A DNA stretch of 64,000 nucleotides from contig OX638130.1 of the NCBI GenBank assembly GCA_951804985.1, forward strand, positions 123,021,593 to 123,085,592. The letters run 5' to 3'. The notes under the pieces were generated by a model. That model did not search any database, was not told the origin of the DNA, and worked only from the letters and a program-made list of their open reading frames with translations. Made by a program: the position numbers and the translations under genes. Below, piece by piece: positions 1-10,818 of the stretch. The stretch's first letter is position 1, and each line of letters opens with the position of its first letter. The stretch comes from Dryomyza anilis. Its lineage: Eukaryota; Arthropoda; Insecta; Diptera; Dryomyzidae.

Positions 1-911
1 TAGCAAAATTTATATTTTTTCAATTTTTTTCTGTTATTTTGGTTTATTCGTCAATTATTATAACGTATATAAAATATCTTTAGATTTGGACAACCTACTG
101 AATTATAAATACGGATTTTGTGAGACAATATCCTGATCAAAACGCAAATATTTTTGTTTTTTAAGCTATAACTTTATATTAGCGCAAGATTAAATAGTAA
201 TGTAAAGGCATTAATTGTTTGATTTTAAAGCACCTATCTAAAGCACCTACCTATTAAATATTTTGTAAAAAATTAATTAACTATTTGTTATTTGCCAGAA
301 AAATGTTTGGCAAAATATATTTAAATAATGATGCCAATCGATAGGTGCTTTAAAAACAACTAATTAATACCTTTAAACAACTATTTTATCTTGCACCAAT
401 AAAAAATTACAGCAAAAAAACGAAGAAATTGGAAAAATTAAAAATCTTGTCATGCCAAAAGGGCGAATCTTTTCGGTTTTTTGCTATGACTCTTTAATGG
501 TACAAGATAAAATAGTGATGTAAAGGCATTTATTGTTGGTTTTCAAAGCACCTATCGATCTGCATTATTAATTACAAATATTTTGCCAAAAAAAAAATCC
601 TGCAAATAACAAATGGCAAATTAATGTTTGCAGATAGATAGGTACTTTGAAAACAAACAATAAATGCCTTCACATTACTATTTTATCTTATACCAATAAA
701 AAGTTATGGCGAAAAAACGAAAAGATTCGCACTTTTGGCATGACAAGATTTTCAATTTTTCAAATTCGTCCGTTTGGTTTTGTTTTTTGTGGGTAGAAAT
801 ATACAAAAAAATGTCACGCGACAGCATACTTGAAGATAAACTACATTAAAAAATGTAAAAAACGCAAATGTCAAAAATTGCACATTCACCCCTTTGGCAT
901 GATAGTGACGA
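1..911. mobile_element. Foldback/MITE family 1, copy 1 (left end cut by window)
   Basis: This is a non-autonomous DNA element with no coding capacity. Its right terminus reads ATGATAGTGACGA at 899-911, followed by TA, and matches the terminus of the complete copy at 37777-38738. The left terminus lies outside the window. Two internal palindromic modules are visible. In each, a strand with AATAGTGATGTAAAGGCATT and CACCTATCGAT is followed within about 180 bases by its reverse complement. The spacer carries AACGAAAAGATTCGC and CATGCCAAAAGGGCGAA motifs. TA flanks in this family suggest Tc1/mariner-type mobilisation, which is inference. Confidence 0.8.
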
Positions 912-2325
912 TATACATTTCATACTATTGAATCAATAACAGTCATACATACCAACTTATAGAACGATTATTTTGTGTCTGTATTAAATATTTGTAGAAA
1001 TAAAACTAATATTTTAAAATTATTGAATGAATACTTTGATTTTATATTCTTTTATTCATAAAATAGTAACCTATTGTTAAAAGATTGTAAAATGCAATTG
1101 GTGAGTTTAACTTCTACAATGCTTTTTTAATAGTATCGATCTTATTAAGTGTAATTAAAATCAAATTCGACTGTAAGACAAATAGTTTTATATTATAAAA
1201 TATAGAAATGAGTTCACTTTTAAAATAATTTTGTTCACAGTTTTTGTTTTAGTGATTTTCGAAATTTTGTTTACTTTTCTTTCAATAGCAGATACAATTA
1301 ATTATAATACTATTAATTATGATTAAATTATAAATAACAGTTGAATATTAATTAATGATTAAATTATAAATAACATTTGAATATTTATTATTGCAATGCA
1401 CAAATCCCATTCACAAAGTAAATTTTTACTATTATTATTTATGAATGTGTGATTTTTAAAATTCAATATGCTTTTACTAAAAACACATTAAATCAATAGT
1501 ATTTACTATTATTTATATAGTATTTGATTTTACCAGTGTAACGGCCTGCAGCAACGTCGCTCCTGTTGCTTATGCAATATTGTTGTCTCCTTCTTCATTC
1601 CACTGCTGCTGTTGCTGCTTCTTTTGTTGCTCCTTCTCATTCCCCACCATCTGTTGTTATTGTTACTCTGTAGCAATATTTATGATCTGGCTGTTGCTGT
1701 CCTGGCCAAATAAAACATAAATAAATAAATGCCGCACCATTGTTATCTCTGTGTGCGGCGTGCGGCCGCTGGATTCCGCTGAATTGCCAGCGAAAGTGGA
1801 TCTCTTTCTTCGTATATTTGTCATTACTTCGATAATTACGCAAGTAAGTAGTCCTTCGGTCGGACGGACGGTCGGTTGGTACCTTCGCAACGAGGCCTTG
1901 AAATAAATATTGAACGACGACATTTTGTGCCATAATTGCTTTGTGGTATTGTTGTCGTTGTCTCTGTCCTTGTCTGTGTTGCTGCTTGCTGTGTAGTTAT
2001 TGTATAAGTGTTTTGTTGTCACAGATCGCGTTATACAGATTGATAGTAATTTATGCCATATCGTATCGCATCGCATGTGTGCGTGTGCCATTCAAAATTA
2101 ATGTATTTCATCCTTAGAAGTACTAACGACCGCAACCACAATCAATAGACGACGTGGTTTTATAAAATATGGTCTGCGTGTATTGGCCAAATATGGGGTT
2201 TCTTGGTATTAAACATAAAAATAACTGCAACAAATTTGGCAATAAATACTAAAGGAAAACATTAATTTGACAAAAGAAAAGGTTTGCTATTTATAAAAAA
2301 TTGAATTGCTATAATTTTTGATTAA
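912..2325. other. Non-coding, AT-rich then a mixed-composition island
   Basis: No gene is seen. A 37-bp direct duplication built on GATTAAATTATAAATAACA lies at about 1309-1384. The part at 1420-1545 contains AGTATTTACTATTATTTATA and resembles the interior of the MITE at 63719, so it may be a decayed element. Bases 1545-2200 are less AT-rich and carry CTGCTG/TTGCTG tracts and CGGACGGACGG-type short repeats. Such sequence is typical of fly introns and untranslated regions. Open frames on the minus strand here (1663-2091) are low complexity and lack any recognisable domain. Confidence 0.6.
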
Positions 2326-2329
2326 TTTT

Positions 2330-4020
2330 AAATTTTTTCTAAAATTTAATGAAAGATGGAATTTTTTTTAGTGAAAAATTGTACTTTTAAAGGAAATTTT
2401 TATTTTTTAGTGAACATTTAATTTTTAGTGAAAAATAAATTTTTTAGTGAAAAATAAAATTTGTAGTTAAAATTAAATATTTATTGAAAAAAAAAAAAAT
2501 GTTTAGAGATTCTTTAGTGAAAAATTTATTTTTGAATAAAAAATTTAATTTTCAGTGAAAAATTTATTTTTGAGTGAAAAATTAAATTTTCAGAGAAAAA
2601 TTGAATTTTTAGTGACAAATTGAATTTTTAGTGAAAAATGTAAGTTAAGTGAAAATTTAGTGAAAAATTGAATTTTTAGTGAAAAATTTAATTTTTCGTG
2701 AAAAATTTAATTTTTATTGAAAAATTTAATTTTTTATTGAAAAATTGAATTTTTAGTGAAATATTGAATTTTTAGTGAAAAATTGAATTTTTAGTGAAAA
2801 ATTGAATTTTTAGTGAAAAATTGAATTTTAAAATTGAATTTATAGTGAAAAAATGAATTTTTTAGTGAAAAATTGAATTTTTAGTGAAAAATTGAATTTA
2901 TAGTGAAATATTGAATTTTTAATGAAAAATAGAATTTTTAGTGAAAAATTTAATTTATAGTGAAAAATTGAATTTAAGTGAAAAAATTGAATTATTAGTG
3001 AAAAATTTAAGTTTTAGTTAAATATTGAATTTTCAGTGAAATAATTTAATTTTAAGTGAAAATTTGAATATCTAGTGAAAAATGGAATTTTTAGTGAAAA
3101 ACTGAATTTTTAATGAAAAATGGAATTTTTAATGAAAAATTGAATTTTTAGTCCATTTAATTTTAAGTGAAAAATTTAATTTTTAGTGAAAATTGAATTT
3201 CTAGTGAAAAATTGAATTTTTAATGAAAAATAGAATTTTTAGTGAAAAATTTAATTTATAGTGAAAAAATGAATTTAAGTGAAAAAATTGAATTATTAGT
3301 GAAAAAATGAATTTTTAGTGAAAAATGGAATTTTTAGTGAAAAATAGATTTTTTATTGAAAAATGGAATTTTTAGTGTAAAATTGAATTTTTAGTGAAAA
3401 ACGAAATTTTTTAATGAAAAATTGAATTTTTAGACAAAATTGAATTTTTAATGAAAAATAGAATTTTTAGTAAAAATTGAATTTATAGTGAAAAATTGAA
3501 TTTTTAATGAAAAATAGAATTTTTAGTGAAAAAAATGAATTTTTAGTGAAAAATTAATTTTTAGTGAAAAATTTAATTTTTAGTGAAAAATTTAATTTTT
3601 GGTGAAAAATTGAATTTCTAGTGAAAAATTGAATTTTAAGTGAAAAAATTTATATTTGTTTGTGAAAATTAAAATTTTTAGTGAAAAATTTAAGTTTTAG
3701 TGAAATTTAATTTTTAGTGAAAAATGGAATTTTTATTGAAAAATGGAATTTTTAGTCCATTTAATTTTAAGTGAAAATTTAAATTTTATGTGAAAAATTG
3801 AATTTTTTGTGAAAAATTGAATTTATAGTGAAAAAATGGATTTTTTGTGAAAAAATGAATTTTTAGTGAACAATTGAATCAATTGTGAAAATTTGATTTT
3901 TATTATAGTGATAAATAATAAAAAGTTGAATTTTTAGTGTGAATTTGAATTTAGAGTGCAAATTTATAATTCTACTGAAAATCGAAATTTTTGTTGAAAA
4001 TTGAAATTTTTATTGAAAAT
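2330..4020 (-). repeat. 19-bp minisatellite array 1 (AGTG orientation)
   Basis: This is a tandem array of a 19-bp monomer read on the plus strand as TGAATTTTTAGTGAAAAAT, with many single-base variants and small indels, roughly 85-90 copies by length. It is the reverse complement of the CACT-oriented monomer of the other arrays. Each monomer is almost self-complementary around AATTTTT/AAAAATT; only the AGTG core breaks the symmetry. Edges are degenerate on both sides, especially after 3900. There is no coding potential. Confidence 0.95.
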
Positions 4021-4984
4021 ATTCAAGACAAAAATTCTATAATTAAATTCATGTATAATGAAAACTAGAACAATTTTAATTGTTAGTCATTTTATATACA
4101 TATTGACCAAAAAAAAAAAAATAAAAATAAAAAACAAAAAAAAAACTCAAATTAACAATCGCCAAAGACAAACAAAAAGCTGTGCAAATTACAACGAAAA
4201 ACGAAACTCAAAAGTAAAATACAAAAACTAAACAATTAGCAAATGAATAAATAATCGATAAAACAAGCAATTAATTTTCCATTTTCGGCCAATGCTTGCT
4301 GCAGCCGATAACAAAGCCAACAACTTGTGATTCGAGGCATCGACAGTTGCTGCCGAGAATAAAGCAAAAACCTGCAATCACAACAACAATATTGGGATAC
4401 AACAACAATAGAAAACAAACCCCAGAACAACAGCAAAACATTTTTGGAACAAAAGTAGTTTTTGTCGTCATTGATGTCGTCGTTGTCGTTGTCGATGCCG
4501 TCGTCGTTGCTTCCTTCCTCCGACTGCATTTGCAACGCGGAAAAGCAAAGCAAAACTTTGCTTCGTTTTGGTTCGGTTTACTTAGAACTGTGCCGAGTAG
4601 GTACTTGGAAGGACACGAGCGCAATCAAGCGTATCCTGTGTGTATTTATAGCCTTCATAGCCAGCGGCATTGGACACCGTGCGAACGGACAGGACAGACG
4701 GATCGCAACGGAGCATTGCTACGTTGCGTACTGCCCAAGCACTTAGGGCGCTGAACAACATACACAAGCATTCGGCATCCAACACCAATATCAACAACAA
4801 CAATTCCGACGGCAAAAACAACACCAACACAGACACATAAATAAACACTTGCTGCGCCTTGCCACATCCATCCTTGCAATGTCCAAAGTTTCCACTCGTG
4901 TATTTTTTCCATTTCTGCACGAAAATTAAGATATTTGCACAATCGACGAAGCTGTGCCGATGCCGGTACGTACTGCTGCACTGA
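4021..4984. other. Unique island between two inverted minisatellite arrays
   Basis: This is about 0.95 kb of more complex sequence with CAACAA and GTCGTCGTTGTCG trinucleotide tracts. It contains overlapping open frames on both strands (4296-4754 plus, 4582-5031 minus). Their predicted products are low complexity (poly-V, poly-T, poly-N stretches) and frame-ambiguous, so I do not call a gene. The minus frame runs out into the flanking minisatellite. Small untranslated exons or regulatory DNA are possible but unsupported. Confidence 0.5.
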
Positions 4985-6925
4985 GAAAAATAATTAACAT
5001 TCAATTTTTTATTAACAATGAAAATTTTCACTAAAAATTCAATTTTTCACTTAAAATTCAAATTTTCACTAAAAAAAATTATTTTTCACTAAAAATTCCA
5101 TTTTTCACTAAAAAATTTATTTTTCAATAAAAATTCCATTTTTCACTGTAAATTCAATTTTTCACTCAAAATTTAATTTTTCACTCAAAATTCAATTTTT
5201 CACTCAAAATTAAATTTTTCACTAAAAATTTTATTTTTCACTAAAAATTCAAATTTTCTCTAAAAAAATTCAATATTTCACTAAATATCAAATTTTCACA
5301 AAAATTTCAATTTTTCATAAATAATTTTTCACTAAATTTAATTTTTTAACTAAAAATTCAAATTTTCATTAAAAATTAAATTTTTCAATAAAAATTCAAT
5401 TTTTCACTAAAAATTCAAATTTTCCCTAAAAAAAATTAAATATTTCACTAAATATCAAATTTTCACAAAAATTTCAATTTTTCAAAAATAATTTTTCAAT
5501 AAAAATTTAATTTTTCACTAAAATTAATTATTTAACTAAAAATTCAAATTTTAACTTAAATTCAATTTTTCCCCAAAAAAGTCAATTGTTCACTAAAAAT
5601 TCAATTATTCACTAAAATTCAATTTTTCAAAATTTTCATTACAAATTCTATTTTTCACTACAAATTCTATTTTTCACTAAAAATTCCATTTTTCACTGTA
5701 TATTCAATTTTTCACTAAAAATTTAATTTTTCACTCAAAATTCAATTTTTCACTAAAATTGAGATTTTCATTAAAAATGAGATTTTCATTAAAAATGAGA
5801 TTTTTCATTAAAAATTGAATTTTTCATTAAAAATTGAATTTTTCACTAAAAATTTAATTTTTTACTAAAATTGAATTTTTCACTAAAAATTCAAATTTTC
5901 ACTACAAATTCAATTTTTCACTAAAAATTCAATTTTTCATTAAAACTTCAATTTTTCACTATAAATTCAATTTTTCATTAAAAATTCAATTTTTCACTAT
6001 AAATTCAATTTTTCACTAAAAAAATTCAATTTTTCACTAGAAATTTAATTTTTCATTAAAAATGAGATTTTCACTTAAAATTGAATTTTTCAATAAAAAT
6101 TCAAATTTTCACTACAAATTCAATTTTTCACTAAAAATTCAATTTTTCATTAAAAATTCAAATTTTCACTATAAATTCAATTTTTCACAAAAAATTCAAT
6201 TTTTCATTAAAAATTCAATTTTTCACTATAAATTCAATTTTTCACTATAAATTCAATTTTTCACTAAAAACTGAATTTTTCATTAAAAATTGAATTTTTC
6301 ACTAAAAATTGAATTTTTCACTAAAAATTGAATTTTTCACTAAAATTGATGTTTTCACTAAAAATTCAAATTTTCACTACAAATTCAATTTTTCACTAAA
6401 AATTCAATTTTTCATTAAAAATTCAATTTTTCACTATAAATTTCATTTTCATTAAAAATTCAATTTTTCATTATAAATTCAATTTTTCACTACAAATTGA
6501 ATTTTTCACTAAAAATTTAATTTTTCACTAAAAATTGAATTTTTCACTAAAAACTGAATTTTTCACTAAAAATTGAATTTTCACTAAAAATGAGATTTTC
6601 ACTAGAAATTCAATTTTTCATTAAAAATGAGATTTTCACTTAAAATTGAATTTTTCATTAAAAATTGAATTTTTCACTAAAAATTGAATTTTTCACTAAA
6701 ATTGAATTTTTCACTAAAAATTCTAATTTTCACTACAAATTCAATTTTTCACTAAAAATTCTAATTTTCACTAAAAATTCAATTTTTCATTAAAAATTAA
6801 ATTTTTCACTAAAAACTCAATTTTTACTTGAAATTTAAATTTTCACTAAAATTTAATTTTTCACTAAAAATAAATTTTTTCTCAAAAAATTATTCACTAA
6901 AAATTCAATTTTTTACTAAACACAA
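4985..6925 (+). repeat. 19-bp minisatellite array 2 (CACT orientation)
   Basis: This is a tandem array of TTTTTCACTAAAAATTCAA-type monomers, roughly 100 copies by length. It is the same family as array 1 but in the opposite orientation. Local sub-families exist: monomers ending in TTGAA versus TTCAA, CATTAAAAATGAGATTTT variants around 5755-5815 and 6055-6075, and a blockwise repetition of a variant series around 5870-6010, 6100-6240 and 6370-6490. The open frame at 6062-6250 is only the 19-bp unit read in three frames. Confidence 0.95.
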
Positions 6926-8700
6926 ATTCAAATATTGAAACCCAAACAAATAACGGTTCTGAGCCATATTTTCATTTCTCATTTCGGTTTAGTGTTCTTT
7001 TAAGTTCTGAATTTCGGTTTTAGTACACCTAATAGTGTATTAAAAATTAATAAAAAATTCTTTAAAATAAATACATTCTCGATTTGATATGGAATTACCA
7101 ATATATATTAGATTTACGTCCAAAAAAGAGTTCACATTTTTCGCCAATGCAATTGGAGTAAAATCAGCGTGAAACTCAATTAGCTGGCATCACTAGTCTT
7201 CTGTATTTATGCTACTTTTGTACATATTTTCAATAACTTTACTACACCGTATTAAGAAAAACCATTTCAATTTTTTCAACATATCAAATGCATCTAGTTT
7301 TTAGCATAAACGTGCTTAATTTGTTACTATGTTCGTACTAAGCTTTATTCAAAATGTAACTTAATACTCATTTTATGCTGAGTGTAATGAATACTGCCAC
7401 TAGATGTGGACTCGAATATGTTTGTTTTTGCCGCTGAGAGGCTAAGCAAGGACTTTTCATTTAGCTGCCCGTTCGTCTGTCTGTCCGACCATCCGTCCGT
7501 CCTTCTGTTGGTTCCCAATAAACGCCTTTCGCCTTCTTCGGCTTGCTATGCAATGCCGCTAAACTGTGTCGTCCACTCATAAAAAGTTTAATTGTAAAAT
7601 GTGGCGACAACGTTGCCATCTTTGCCTCCTGTCAACATCCGAGGAGCCTGCGAAGCGCACACCAGCCATCGCCGCCGCCGTCGCCGTCGCCGTGCAGAGA
7701 GCAAACGCAATCGTCGACTTGCCTCGCCGGAACGGAACGTGCTGCAGCAAATGTTTGGCGAGCTTAACTCAAGTGTTAAACACCAGCAGATGGCGTTCGA
7801 GCAGGAGCAACGGCAGCTCATTCCATTAGGGCACTGCTTAGAGTCCTTTTAATGGCCGAGGTTTGGTTGCGCATCATCGACGTTGGGCGGCCAGCGACGA
7901 GTCCTTGTGCGGTGAGTCCTTGTGCAGTGCAGTGGGGCAGGCGCAGGCTGTGTGCTGGATGTGTGCGAAAAGTTATCTCTCATCGATTTGTTGTTTTTGT
8001 AAACCACACCATAGCAAAGTTTACTTAAAAGCAATTTAAGCTGCCATCGAGCCTGCGATGCTCTGCGTTGCGTTGCGTTGTTTGTGCACGAAGGAAGGAA
8101 TCCTTGCGATTTTTCATTGCGGTGTGTGGGAGGTGGGGTTTTGTGTGTTTCTAATACCGTTTAATCCAATGCGTTTCATTGTGTGCTGCGCAACATGCAC
8201 ACCACACAAGTAACCGGACGGACGAACGGACGGACGTAGAGCACATGCATTAGCAAAGTTGCAAGAAAAATATTTATAAATGGACCGCAATATTCGCTGC
8301 TTCACTCTGTGCGCTAATTTGTAGTAGGTACTTTCCTTACATATCCTTTTTTTTTTTTTTTGCTATGATTGCAGCACGATTTTAATTTATGAGGTTCAAT
8401 CTTGAGCTAAATGATTGCGAGCTTGAAGCATTGCAAATGTGCAAAACAGACATTGGAAACAATTTTCGATTTAACTAATGAATGAGTGATTAATCTAATA
8501 TTATGTTCCTATTTTAGAAGAAAAAAATTGTAATACAAACACTTGTTTTCATAAATTTTTATAAAGCAACTAAAAGCGTCTAAGAATTACTCAAATATAG
8601 AAAATATATAAAAGCATTCGACCAGTAAAATAATCAGTTTTATAGAAAATAGAATGTTGGTCTTATAACAGTTCAATAAATACTGGATAAGTTCCAGATC
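6926..8700. other. Non-coding unique sequence with GC-richer core
   Basis: No gene is recognised. Bases 7021-7085 match the dispersed TACTACAT-type repeat (compare 60125-60175). The 7400-8330 core contains CCGCCGCCGTCGCCG at about 7672 and GTCCGTCCGTCC at about 7492 with a related GGACGGACGAACGG run at 8216. Several overlapping short frames on both strands at 7543-7852 show arginine/serine-rich low-complexity products with no domain. A first exon or promoter region would fit the composition, but no splice or start evidence decides it. Confidence 0.5.
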
Positions 8701-9182
8701 ATTACCCTAAAATACTTCACGGGTATTCCCGGGTATTGGCTTTAAAATTGATATTTTATTAATTTAATATTTTGTGTTGTTTTTTTGTTAATCCTTATTT
8801 TTGTTTTCGTATCAATACAAATTTCATGTTTTCCATAAAACTCGAACAATTCATGTTTTGTAAATCGAATTAAGTTCAATTTTGATTTTATCAAATATTT
8901 AAATATGTATAGAAAATGAATTTCAGAACATGCGAGATAAGTCAAAAATGGACAAACCTGATCTTTTAAAAGTTAGTCTGAATTATACTGTTAAAAAATT
9001 AATATCTGTACCTGTTTTGGAATTAATTTATCATGTTTTCTGAATTTTTTATTCAATTTTTTCTCCTACTAAAATAAAGATTGATTTATAGACTTTAAAA
9101 TTTTCATTTTATTACTTTCCATTTTGTGTTTTCTTTTTTAACCCATTTTTGAACTTTATATTTTTTTTACAGTTCCAGGTGC
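8701..9182. other. AT-rich non-coding sequence
   Basis: Nothing gene-like is seen. It contains AATTTAATATTTTGTG-type AT runs and a tandem CGGGTATTC/CGGGTATTG at about 8720-8738. It leads into the split inverted-repeat element that carries the Helitron. Confidence 0.5.
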
Positions 9183-9264
9183 ACTATTCTGATTTGATGA
9201 GAAATATAAAATGAGAATGAAAATGAAACAAAAACTATCTATATATAAAACTCTTGGCCCGTCT

Positions 9265-9268
9265 GTCA

Positions 9269-9325
<57 letters not shown>
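9265..9325. repeat. (TCTG)n microsatellite in Helitron
   Basis: About 15 tandem TCTG/CTGT units, nearly uninterrupted, in the 5' part of the Helitron. Similar short CTGT runs occur at 28572-28609. Confidence 0.95.
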
Positions 9326-9326
<1 letters not shown>

Positions 9327-9555
9327 TCCAGCATCAGGTCTAAACCGCTGAACCGATTTAACTGAAATTTTGCACCAGGATACTATGGAGTCCGGAGGGT
9401 GTCATAGGCTATATATGGGCGGGATTGGACAAAGGGGCGTGGCACCTACCATACAACCTCAACTTTCAAAACGACATAACTCGGCACATACAAAAGCTAA
9501 GAAGATGAAACAAAAGACTCAAATACAAAAAAAAAATACAAAAGCAACCACAGCA

Positions 9556-9748
9556 CATTAAAACTCACCACACTAAAACTCACCACACTAAAATTCACCT
9601 CACCAAAATTCACCACACTAAAACTCACCACACTAAAACTTACCACACTAAAACTTACCACACTAAAACTCACCACACCAAAATTCACCTCACCTAAACT
9701 CACCACACTGAAACTCACCACATTAAAACTCACCACACTAAAATTTCT
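9556..9748. repeat. Short tandem repeat ACCACACTAAAACTC in Helitron
   Basis: Roughly a dozen tandem copies of a 15-16 bp unit (CACCACACTAAAACT, variants CACCTCACCAAAATT). The same unit appears more sparsely in the second Helitron (about 58229-58290 and 58565-58630). That links the two copies. The minus-strand frame across it is a repeat artefact. Confidence 0.9.
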
Positions 9749-9749
9749 A

Positions 9750-9945
9750 CTGTGAAAAACTCTACGGGGAAAAATTCTACGGGAAAGAAATCTACCGGGA
9801 ACAATTCTACCGGGATGAGTTCTACGGGAAGATTTCTTCCGGGAAGAATTCTACCGGGATGAGTTCTACGGGAAGATTTCTACTGGAAAGAATTCTACGG
9901 GAAAGCGTTCTATGGGGAGGAATCTTACGGGGCAGTCTGAGAAAA
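9750..9945. repeat. Degenerate repeat TCTACGGGAAGAATT in Helitron
   Basis: About twelve imperfect tandem units of 14-16 bp built on TTCTACCGGGA(A/T)GA. It immediately follows the CACCACACTAAAACT block. Confidence 0.85.
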
Positions 9946-10593
9946 AATTGTCTTTGAGAAAAGTTGTTTTGGCGAAGAATTATTATTTGGCTACTACATT
10001 TATAAAACCAATTAAAAAAACTTTCGCAGCCAAGCACGGGCCCCTGATATATATAATAAAAATGTTTTTTATATTAATAAAATCGATCCATATTTTTTAA
10101 TTCAAAATCTTGGCACGAGTCGTGCACGGGTCCAGCTAGATTTTTATATTATTAACTGAATATGAAAATATTTTGTATTTCATTCTCATTTTAGATTTGT
10201 CATCAAACCAGAATAGGGCCTCAGAATTCGATTCATCAATATAGATTTCATGTTTTTCAATTAAATTCATACCGCTTAATTATTTTCTTCAAATAATAAT
10301 TCAAGAAGGTTTTTTTTTTTAAATCTTTTAAAAATTGAAATTTTTCAAATTGTGATCAGTTTTAAAATAACTTTATCATACTTACAATATTCCAGTCCGA
10401 TATTATTTCGGACGGGAATTGTTTCAGTTATCAACATATTTAATTTCAATTGTCAATAAATTTTCTTCAACAATTCTTAAAAAGAACTACAATCGTTTTC
10501 TTAATATAAATGGTGCTGAGAAGCCCAATCAACATACGCAGCAGAAACCCCAGACCGGCTTTACATTAAAATAAAAATAGAGCTATGGCCCAT

Positions 10594-10818
10594 ATTCCAG
10601 CTTTCAATTGAATTCTGAAAATAAAATATCAGAAAAAATTGTAAACAAGTTTTTTAATGCAATATCACAATACAAAAATTAATTTCCAAACGAAATAAAA
10701 TCGTTCAAATCAAAGCAAAAGAATTAAATTATTTTTTTTTTTTATCTAGACATCGAGTTCAAAAACGTTTGTTTACAAATTTAAGAAATTCAATCGGAAT
10801 TCGATCAAAAGCTGGAAC
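10594..10818. mobile_element. Decayed inverted-repeat element (MITE)
   Basis: ATTCCAGCTTTCAATTGAAT at 10592-10611 faces its diverged reverse complement GATCAAAAGCTGGAA at 10804-10818. A second matched pair lies further in: AATTGTAAACAAGTTT at 10638-10653 against AACGTTTGTTTACAAATTT at 10764-10782. The arms carry many mismatches and small indels, so this is an old copy. No target duplication is visible. Confidence 0.5.

Larger units (their letters stand above)
9238..10139 (+). mobile_element. Non-autonomous Helitron, 902 bp
   Basis: The element begins with TC (TCTATATATAAAACTC, preceded by A) and ends with CTAG. Just upstream of the end is the hairpin GCACGAGTCGTGC at 10113-10125, then ACGGGTCCAGCTAG. 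These are the hallmarks of Helitron ends: 5' TC, 3' CTRR, a short hairpin about 10 bp from the end, and no terminal inverted repeats. Inside is a (TCTG)n microsatellite at about 9265-9325, a block of ACCACACTAAAACTC repeats and a block of CTACGGGAAGATTTCT-type repeats. No Rep/helicase gene is present. The base after CTAG is A, not the usual T. A second copy lies at 57916-59856. Confidence 0.8.
9183..10218. mobile_element. Short inverted-repeat element (MITE) split by a Helitron
   Basis: Left arm 9183-9224 (ACTATTCTGATTTGATGA followed by AAATATAAAATGAGAATGAAA) is matched in inverted orientation by 10177-10216 (TTTCATTCTCATTTTAGATT then TGTCATCAAACCAGAATAG). The arms are about 40 bp with a few mismatches. 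Removing the Helitron at 9238-10139 brings them to within about 50 bp, as in a MITE of roughly 130 bp. No target duplication could be resolved. Confidence 0.65.

Noticed and set aside
4296..4754. 152-codon plus-strand open frame in the island between inverted arrays
   Set aside because: Product has poly-valine and threonine runs from trinucleotide tracts, conflicts with equally long minus frames, and shows no domain.
6062..6250. Repetitive frame with NFHYKF-type units
   Set aside because: It is the 19-bp minisatellite read through; 19 is not a multiple of 3, so the repeat protein is an artefact.
9497..9736. Minus frame with a repeated VVSFSVVSF pattern
   Set aside because: It is the translation of the CACCACACTAAAACT tandem repeat inside the Helitron.
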